64,000 nucleotides of DNA, taken from assembly GCA_018065695.1 (NCBI GenBank), contig JAGHST010000006.1, positions 1 through 64,000 of the forward strand, in the 5' to 3' direction. Shown one piece after another: positions 57,411 through 64,000 of this stretch. Both the position numbers and the translations under genes were made by a program. Numbering within the stretch: position 1 is the first letter of the stretch; each line of letters opens with the position of its first letter. The notes beneath the pieces are model-generated. The model searched no databases. It had not been told where the DNA came from and saw only the letters and a list, made by a program, of their open reading frames with translations. Origin of the DNA: Candidatus Cacconaster caballi (GTDB lineage Bacteria; Bacteroidota; Bacteroidia; Bacteroidales; UBA932).

Positions 57411-58008
57411 TTGAATCGCTCTTTATTTGAGGCGCAGCCAGAAGCGCCTTGTACATCTTGAGGCATATCCAGGCGTCGGTGGCGGCATACTGCTGCTGCG
57501 CCGCAGAGAGTTCGGCGGCTTCCCAGTTGGAGCATTGCTGCGCTTTTGACACCTTGACTCCGAGGATGATTGCGGCCATCTTGCGCACACTCTTGTCCTT
57601 GATGCCGTATTTTTCGCCGAATTGCTGGAGGTCCATGAACCTGTGAGCGTGAAAATGGTTGTAGTGCTGCAGACCGTTGATGTCGTCGTACACTGCCGCA
57701 CCTATCTTGGTGATGGATTTGTCGGACAGAATGGCGGCCAGGTCGTCCGGTATGCCGAGCGAGTGCAGTCTGAAAAGAAATGCTTCCGTTTCGCTCGAAA
57801 GTTGCAGGAGAGCAGTGTGGCAACGTGGCTGATGGGGCTGGAACACAGGTTTTGTCTCAGTGTCGAATCCTATCATGCGGCTGGATGCCAGATGCCGGAC
57901 AGCTCTGTCGTAATCTTCTCCCTTTTCGGTGATTATTGTGATTCTGCCGGGAAAAACGGCAGTCTCAAGCTGCTCTATTTCTTCAGGTTTGATGCTTTCG
58001 ACGAACAT
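57403..58008 (-). CDS. 3'-5' exonuclease (DEDD/RNase D-like)
   Basis: 'GFDTETKPVF', 'LLQLSSETEAFLFRL', 'AATDAWICLKMY'. Confidence 0.92.
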   Translation of the reverse strand: MFVESIKPEEIEQLETAVFPGRITIITEKGEDYDRAVRHLASSRMIGFDTETKPVFQPHQPRCHTALLQLSSETEAFLFRLHSLGIPDDLAAILSDKSITKIGAAVYDDINGLQHYNHFHAHRFMDLQQFGEKYGIKDKSVRKMAAIILGVKVSKAQQCSNWEAAELSAAQQQYAATDAWICLKMYKALLAAPQIKSDSND

Positions 58009-59513
58009 TACTGCATTGCTGGGGCTATAAGCTCGTAGGTATATGGAAGGAGCTTCTTGATGCGCTCAAGATTGTTTGAGTCTATGTTGGAGTTCGAGAA
58101 CGGAACCTGCTTGGTGGTGAGGTCCTCTGTGCCTACTTCGCGACCGTATTTGAAATCATAGGTGAGATGGCCGTCTTCAGTGAGGTATTCGTCGTCGAGT
58201 GCCTTGCTCGGTACGGAAATGTAGCATTCGGCTTTCTGCGGGGTGATGCGATGGGCCAGATTGTTGTCGGCTCTCAAAGTGCTGTAGCACTCCACTGCCG
58301 TATATACTGCAGGATCAACGAATTCTATCTCTTCAGAGAGCAGATTCCTGTAGGGGAAAGTGCCGTCGGATTTGTAGGTCCTGAGTTCTTCTATCGTCTG
58401 TCGCATGGTTTCTAGCAGGAACGGATAGTGGGTGCATCCCATGATGATGGCTTTGATCGGAGCGGTGCTGCCGCTTGCCCTGTGGCGTTCGACAAGGGAT
58501 ACAAGGTTGAACCTGGCGTAATTGGCGGCATCGTTCAGCTGAAGTTCTGCATATTTGCCGTCTGCACCGCGGCGGGTGAGCATTCTGTTGTCGGAGAAGT
58601 CGAAATTGTATGCCTTGAGCAGGTCGAGCTTGATGCAGTTGTCCTCTTCTCCTATCTTTGGTCCACGGTATGTGCTCCGCACGGCAAGTGCGAGAGGGTT
58701 GACGAAGTCAGGCTCGCTGTCCACAGCTTCCGCGAAGCCGTAACCGCTCTGCGAAACTATATCTACGCCTTCCGTTATACCGCGGGATGCAAGTTCTTCT
58801 CTGAGAGTTCTTTCGTATGCGCCTGAAGCGATTGTCCCGGGTGTGGCGAGAACTCCTATTGCCAGAGGTGTATCTCCGCTGTGTATGTCAAGCATATCCA
58901 AAGTGGCTTTGGAACCGGCATTGATGACACCGATGACCTTCACTTTGCTGCCGCTCTGTTCGAGGAGGGATTCTATTGACTTGAGACCATACGCAGTGGC
59001 AGTGTTGCAGGCCACTATGATGATTTTAACGCGAGGTTTCACGCAGGACGGCTTCTCTTCGTATGCATCCTGGAAGTAATTGTCATCCAAAAGGAAAATG
59101 GCGTCCTTTACGGCGAGTTCGCGCAGATAGTCGGCCTTGCCTTCCGCGTCATAGTTGCCGTAAGGCATATTCGCCTGATCTGCAAGATATATGAAGTGCT
59201 CGCCCGCGAAATCGAGTATTTCGTCACTTTTGCCTTCACCGGTGATGTTGTCGAAACGGTCCAGTGAAAGGATCTTTTCGAGGACCGTCAGCCCGCCGGT
59301 GCCTGAATCGAATACCCCGATAGGCAGTTTCTTCATCTCCTCGGGATACTGTTCGAACTCTACGTAGAAGATGGAAGAAGTATCCTTGAGGGCTTTGTCG
59401 ATGATAGGAATGTTGACGGAGTTGCCGGCGTAGTTGTTCTTGCAGCAGGTGACTGAGAGCACAACTGCAAGCAGGGCTGCGGCAAACGCCAGCGGAACAA
59501 ATGGCTTTTTCAT
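58008..59513 (-). CDS. Exported/lipoprotein-like Asp/Glu (glutamate) racemase family protein
   Basis: Signal 'MKKPFVPLAFAAALLAVVLSVTCCKN' followed by MurI motifs 'IGVFDSGTGGLTVL', 'VACNTATAYG', 'GVLATPGTIASGAYERTL', 'MGCTHYPFL'. Confidence 0.85.
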   Translation of the reverse strand: MKKPFVPLAFAAALLAVVLSVTCCKNNYAGNSVNIPIIDKALKDTSSIFYVEFEQYPEEMKKLPIGVFDSGTGGLTVLEKILSLDRFDNITGEGKSDEILDFAGEHFIYLADQANMPYGNYDAEGKADYLRELAVKDAIFLLDDNYFQDAYEEKPSCVKPRVKIIIVACNTATAYGLKSIESLLEQSGSKVKVIGVINAGSKATLDMLDIHSGDTPLAIGVLATPGTIASGAYERTLREELASRGITEGVDIVSQSGYGFAEAVDSEPDFVNPLALAVRSTYRGPKIGEEDNCIKLDLLKAYNFDFSDNRMLTRRGADGKYAELQLNDAANYARFNLVSLVERHRASGSTAPIKAIIMGCTHYPFLLETMRQTIEELRTYKSDGTFPYRNLLSEEIEFVDPAVYTAVECYSTLRADNNLAHRITPQKAECYISVPSKALDDEYLTEDGHLTYDFKYGREVGTEDLTTKQVPFSNSNIDSNNLERIKKLLPYTYELIAPAMQ

Positions 59514-59535
59514 ACTCGGACGTTTGTTTGATGTG

Positions 59536-59585
59536 CAAATTTACGCGAAATCTTTTAATAAATATGTCCTTTTTTGTTACTTTTG
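59536..59585. promoter_or_regulatory. Divergent -7 boxes CAAATTTA / TACTTTTG (racemase-like / dacB)
   Basis: Inverted TAnnTTTG matches between divergent start codons. Confidence 0.45.
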
Positions 59586-59605
59586 CGAAGCAAACGGAAA
59601 AATAT

Positions 59606-61105
59606 ATGAAAAAAAGTCTCCTAATCGCTCTTTTGCTTGTTCCGGTTCTCGGAATGGCACAGAACAACAGAGTTCAGAACTACATTGACACCCAGATGAA
59701 GACATTCCCTCAGATGCAGAACGCCATCGTGGGAATAATCGCAGTGGACAAAAACGACAACGTGATTGCACAGTGGAATCCGGATATGCCTATGCTTACC
59801 GCTTCCACGATGAAAACCATCACCACCGGACTCGGTTTCGAAGTTCTCGGCCCGGATTACAAATTTTCCACCCGCATCGCAACTGACGGACAGGTGAAGG
59901 ATGGAGTGCTCAACGGAAACCTCTACATTGTAGGCGGAGCAGACCCGACTCTCGGCAGCCGCGACACCATAGCATTCTGCATAGACTCCATTTTCGGCAT
60001 CTGGGCTCAGGCTGTCAAGGATGCCGGCATCCATCGCATAAACGGTCAGATAATCGCTGACGACCGTTTCTATGCCGACGAGAATATTCCGACGGGCTGG
60101 ACATACGGCAACATCGGCTATGACTACGGCAGCGGCACGACAGGCCTCAATTTTGCCGAGAACCTCTCATATTTCGAGGTATCACCGGGCGAAAAGGTGG
60201 GAGATCCGGTCAGCATCGTAGCTCTCGGACCTGACAACGGGATGATGAAATACTATACCGGCAAGGTGGTGACGGACGAGCCGCGCACGGGAGACGGTAC
60301 CGAATATTACGCATCCTGCATTGAGAAATGCGGTGAATTCATCGGCACATACGCTGTGGACCGCCGCACCGACACAATCGCCTTTTCGAACAAATATGGT
60401 CCTATGACCTGCGCGTGCGAGTTCTACAATTACTTGCAGAACAAGGGCGTATATGTAAAGGGATATACCGATTTCGAAACTTTTTCGGCAAATTTCTCCG
60501 CACCGGAGCAGACAGACCTCAATTATATCTGCGAAACTTTCTCTCCGGAACTCCGCAAGATAGTAAAGGTAACAAACACCATCAGCAACAACTTCTTCGC
60601 TGAAACCATCTACAAGACAGTGGGCAAAACTCTCATAGAAAGGGAAACCGGCAAGCCTTGCTACGGTGTGACCTACTGGAGAGCCGACAGAGCGATAAAG
60701 AAATATCTCGAAAGCCGCGGAGTGGACATTACAGGCTATACTCAGGACGACGGCAGCGGCCTTTCCCGTGAGAATTACATTTCTCCGCGTTTCTTCACCC
60801 GCTTCTACAAGATGATGACTGAAAGCAGCCATTTCGACGAGTATATGCACACGTTCCCGGGTCCGGGACGTCCGGGCACTCTGGAGAGCGTCCTTCCGAA
60901 GGCTGATCCGAAGATAAAGGCTACAATCTATGCAAAGAGCGGTTCTCTTTCCAGCGTCCGCTGCTATGCAGGATATGTGGATTCAAAACGCGGCCTCATC
61001 CGCTTCGCAATCCTCACAAACAATTACGCCTGCCCTACGAGAGTGGTACAGCCGAAAATTGAAGGTTTTCTTGAGGCTCTCGGCAAATACGGCAACAAAC
61101 AGTAA
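59606..61105 (+). CDS. dacB: D-alanyl-D-alanine carboxypeptidase/endopeptidase (PBP4/DacB family)
   Basis: Signal peptide; 'TASTMKTITTG' (SxxK), 'ISNNFFAET' (SxN), 'YAKSGSLSSVRCYAGYV' (KSG). Confidence 0.95.
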   Translation: MKKSLLIALLLVPVLGMAQNNRVQNYIDTQMKTFPQMQNAIVGIIAVDKNDNVIAQWNPDMPMLTASTMKTITTGLGFEVLGPDYKFSTRIATDGQVKDGVLNGNLYIVGGADPTLGSRDTIAFCIDSIFGIWAQAVKDAGIHRINGQIIADDRFYADENIPTGWTYGNIGYDYGSGTTGLNFAENLSYFEVSPGEKVGDPVSIVALGPDNGMMKYYTGKVVTDEPRTGDGTEYYASCIEKCGEFIGTYAVDRRTDTIAFSNKYGPMTCACEFYNYLQNKGVYVKGYTDFETFSANFSAPEQTDLNYICETFSPELRKIVKVTNTISNNFFAETIYKTVGKTLIERETGKPCYGVTYWRADRAIKKYLESRGVDITGYTQDDGSGLSRENYISPRFFTRFYKMMTESSHFDEYMHTFPGPGRPGTLESVLPKADPKIKATIYAKSGSLSSVRCYAGYVDSKRGLIRFAILTNNYACPTRVVQPKIEGFLEALGKYGNKQ

Positions 61106-61131
61106 CAAACATACATTATTAAAAATCAATT

Positions 61132-62403
61132 ATGCTCACACTATCAAAAAAGGCTCAGGCAATGCCTGCTTCGCCAATCAGAAAACTCGTTCCTTATGCT
61201 GATGCAGCCAAGAAAAGGGGAGTGAAAGTATATCACCTCAACATCGGCCAGCCGGATATCGAATCTCCAAAGGAGGCTCTTGAGGCTGTAAAGAAGAACA
61301 AACTCAAAGTAGTTGCTTATGCAAAGTCAGGCGGTGTGGATTCTCTCCGCGAAGGTCTTGCAGGATACTACAAGAATATCGGCATCAAGGTTGAGGCTTC
61401 TGACATCATCATCACAAACGGCGGTTCCGAAGCGCTCCAGATTGCTCTTGCAGCCACTTGTGATCCTACAGACGAAGTTATCGTTTTCGAGCCTTTCTAT
61501 ACCAACTACAATGCGTTCGCTCTCCAGAACGACGTGAAACTGGTGCCTGTCACTACAAAAATCGAAGACGGCTTTGCTCTTCCTTCAATGGCAGAAGTTG
61601 AAAAGAAGATTACAAAGAAGACCAAAGGTGTTGTGATTTGCAACCCTGGCAACCCTACAGGATGCCTCTACAGCAAGGAATCTCTTCTTGAACTCGGCAA
61701 GATTGCAAAGAAACACGGCCTGTTCATCTATGCAGACGAAGTATATCGTGAATTCTGCTACACAGATGCCCCTCACTTCTCCTGCATGCATATCCCTGGA
61801 CTCGAAGACAACGTCATTCTTCTCGATTCTGTGTCAAAGCGCTACAGCCTTTGCGGCGCACGCATCGGATATCTCGTAACCAGAAACAAAGAAGTCAGCG
61901 CCGCTGTAATGAAGTTTGCGATGGCACGTCTCTGCTCTCCTTCATACGGCCAGATTGCAGCCGAAGGAGCACTCGACGCTCCCGCTTCATACTTCAAGGC
62001 CGTTCGTGACGAGTACATACATCGTCGCGATGTCCTGATTGAAGGCCTCCAGAAAATAGACGGAGTGATCTGCCCTAAGCCTATGGGCGCATTCTATGCT
62101 GCAGCCGAGCTTCCTGTAGATGATGCCGAGACTTTTGCAAAATGGCTTCTCGAAGAGTTCAGCTATAATGGCGAGACAGTTATGGTTGCTCCTATGGGTG
62201 GCTTCTATGCAACTCCGGGCAAGGGCAAGACCCAGATACGTATGGCTTATGTCCTCAAGGAAAGAGATCTCAAGCACGCTCTCGTATGCCTCAAGAAGGC
62301 CCTCGAAGTTTACCCAGGTCGCGTTGAACCTCAGAAGGCAGCAAAAAAGGCAGCCCCTAAGGCTGCCCCTGCAAAGCGCTGCTGCAAGAAGAAATCCTGC
62401 TAG
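61132..62403 (+). CDS. PLP-dependent aminotransferase class I/II with Lys/Ala/Cys-rich C-terminal tail
   Basis: 'CNPGNPTGCLYSKESLL', 'ADEVYREFCY', 'LDSVSKRYSLCGARIGYL' (PLP lysine); tail QKAAKKAAPKAAPAKRCCKKKSC. Confidence 0.93.
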   Translation: MLTLSKKAQAMPASPIRKLVPYADAAKKRGVKVYHLNIGQPDIESPKEALEAVKKNKLKVVAYAKSGGVDSLREGLAGYYKNIGIKVEASDIIITNGGSEALQIALAATCDPTDEVIVFEPFYTNYNAFALQNDVKLVPVTTKIEDGFALPSMAEVEKKITKKTKGVVICNPGNPTGCLYSKESLLELGKIAKKHGLFIYADEVYREFCYTDAPHFSCMHIPGLEDNVILLDSVSKRYSLCGARIGYLVTRNKEVSAAVMKFAMARLCSPSYGQIAAEGALDAPASYFKAVRDEYIHRRDVLIEGLQKIDGVICPKPMGAFYAAAELPVDDAETFAKWLLEEFSYNGETVMVAPMGGFYATPGKGKTQIRMAYVLKERDLKHALVCLKKALEVYPGRVEPQKAAKKAAPKAAPAKRCCKKKSC

Positions 62404-64000
62404 TCCGCTACGCGCATCACGGTTCCGTGATCCCCTACAAGGGCACGGAGCCAGCGTTCGCGATACTTAGGCCAAGAAGGCATTTCCGGAATGAAGGCTC
62501 CTGATCCGTTGTCGGTGAAGGAGCCGTCTTCGTTTTGCTTCTTCACGTTACCGTCCATATATTTGACGAGGAGGTATTCACCCATTGTCGTCCATGTGTC
62601 GAAAAGATATTGTGAGCGCTGACAGCACCACTCTGTAAGCAGGGTTCTTACCTGACCCCCATTGCCGGCCTTCATCATGTCGAGAGCGAGGCGGTCCGTC
62701 TCTTCCACAAGGGAAATGTTTTCGTTTTCATATTCATCCACTGCCTTGCGCAATTCCGGCTCGACTCTGTCGTAGAAGAGATATGCAAAATGTGTGACGC
62801 GGTTGAAAAGCCAGAAAGCCGACGTAGGACTGTAAGTCATCATATTGCCGTTGCCTTCTGCGAAACATTCAGGCACTTTTTTGACAGTGGTATAGATAGG
62901 AGTGAGAGCGCTTGTGGCGGCATCGTCCACGCCGAACCAGCAGATGCCGCCTATTTCGTCAGGAAGCCAGCCGCGGCTCTGGCAGACATACCAGAAACCG
63001 GTCTGCTGAGTGGCGATAGGACGCTCGAACTCATAAGAGACACTGTCAACTTCGAAACCCATAGGTCTCCATCTGTACGGAGCGCGGAACGCTCCGGCTC
63101 CTACATCCTCGCGCATATCGAGAACCGTGCCTTCATAGTGGTCGCGCATAATGTCGGCTATATCCTTTACAGTGAGTTTGCGCTCAGGTTTGATGAAGAG
63201 AGGCATTTCTCCGATTTCGGGGTTGTGGCCCGTGGCGAAGCCTTCATAGCGCTCAGCATCGAAATTCTTGCCGCCGAGTTTCCTGAATGCCGCCCAGGTG
63301 CGGCTTTCGCAACCTCTCATACTGTCCCACTTGAGCGGGCTGTATGCATCCCTGAAACTGAATTCTTCGTCCTTGCCGTCGAAGTAGCCCATTTCCCGGG
63401 CGAAACTGATTACATCAGGGGAGTAGAGACAGTTTTCCGGGTCGTCGAGAGGGAAGGTGGTGATACGGCTGCAGTTGGCGTGGGCGCATATCATTCCGTC
63501 AGGAACTCTGCGGGCAACCCAGACTCCGCCTTTGCGGCCCTTGCCCTTTCCGACAAACTCCATAATCCAGCACTCGTCCTTGTCGGCAATTGAGAAAGTC
63601 TCGCCCTCGTCTGTATAACCCCAGTTCTGCATCAGAAAATCGATGGTCCTGATGGCTTCCCTGGCTGTCTTCGCTCTCTGTAGGGTGACATATATGAGAG
63701 AACCGTAGCCTACCACCGCTTCCGGATTGGCAAGCTCTTCGCGGCCTCCGAATGTGGTTTCGCAGATTATGAGCTGGTGCTCGTTCATATTGCCAACCGT
63801 CTGATATGTGTGGCGTACTTGCGGGATGCGGCCTCCAAAAAGGCCTGAATCCCAGTTGTATATATCAAGCATGGCGCCCTCGGGCCAATCTGCTGCCGGT
63901 TTGTAGTAGAGCTCTCCGTAGAGTTGGTGGGAGTCGGCAGCATATGAAACGAGGCAGGAACCGTCTGCCGAAGCACCTTTTGTAACTATCACGTTGGTGC
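62400..64000 (-). CDS. C69 family dipeptidase, partial (5' end beyond right edge)
   Basis: Frame reads (C)TNVIVTKGASADGSCLVSYAADSHQLYGELYY, the C69 N-terminus; the reported ORF start at 63992 is an internal GTG. Confidence 0.93.
   Translation of the reverse strand, partial: TNVIVTKGASADGSCLVSYAADSHQLYGELYYKPAADWPEGAMLDIYNWDSGLFGGRIPQVRHTYQTVGNMNEHQLIICETTFGGREELANPEAVVGYGSLIYVTLQRAKTAREAIRTIDFLMQNWGYTDEGETFSIADKDECWIMEFVGKGKGRKGGVWVARRVPDGMICAHANCSRITTFPLDDPENCLYSPDVISFAREMGYFDGKDEEFSFRDAYSPLKWDSMRGCESRTWAAFRKLGGKNFDAERYEGFATGHNPEIGEMPLFIKPERKLTVKDIADIMRDHYEGTVLDMREDVGAGAFRAPYRWRPMGFEVDSVSYEFERPIATQQTGFWYVCQSRGWLPDEIGGICWFGVDDAATSALTPIYTTVKKVPECFAEGNGNMMTYSPTSAFWLFNRVTHFAYLFYDRVEPELRKAVDEYENENISLVEETDRLALDMMKAGNGGQVRTLLTEWCCQRSQYLFDTWTTMGEYLLVKYMDGNVKKQNEDGSFTDNGSGAFIPEMPSWPKYRERWLRALVGDHGTVMRVAD

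Noticed and set aside
62790-63593. 267-aa plus-strand ORF
   Set aside because: Antisense to the C69 dipeptidase gene.

Overview
The window looks like a core chromosomal segment of a Bacteroidales-type genome. This taxonomic call is inferred from gene content (Bat aerotolerance operon, DUF3276, DUF5606, TIGR02757, long NusB, PPi-type PFK) and from TAnnTTTG -7 boxes. It opens inside the 3' end of a 5S rRNA with its terminator, followed by a compact array of perfect small hairpins. About 57 coding regions follow, mostly housekeeping: a moxR/DUF58/bat operon with a fused BatD-BatE, truA-exbB-exbD, nusB-yajC-ybbR-coaE-rimO-fabG, a tsaD-folB-mtaB tRNA-A37 modification cluster, tamB, glmM-DUF1343, ispG, relA/spoT, hydG, ligA, a PPi-type phosphofructokinase with a GH13 enzyme, an Omp85 protein, several rRNA/tRNA modification enzymes, an exported MurI-like racemase divergent from a PBP4-type carboxypeptidase, an aminotransferase, and a C69 dipeptidase cut by the right edge. 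I found no CRISPR array, prophage, transposase, tRNA or recognisable defence island. The best leads are: the five-hairpin array after the rRNA operon; a predicted exported, lipoprotein-like glutamate-racemase homologue with all catalytic motifs intact; an AAA-type protein with degenerate Walker motifs whose apparent TTG start lies inside a terminator T-tract; a Zn-cysteine-free sirtuin; an IspG with an intermediate-length insert; a small-peptide/decayed-lipoprotein locus; and repeated inverted pairs of -7 boxes at divergent promoters, two with identical 39-bp geometry.
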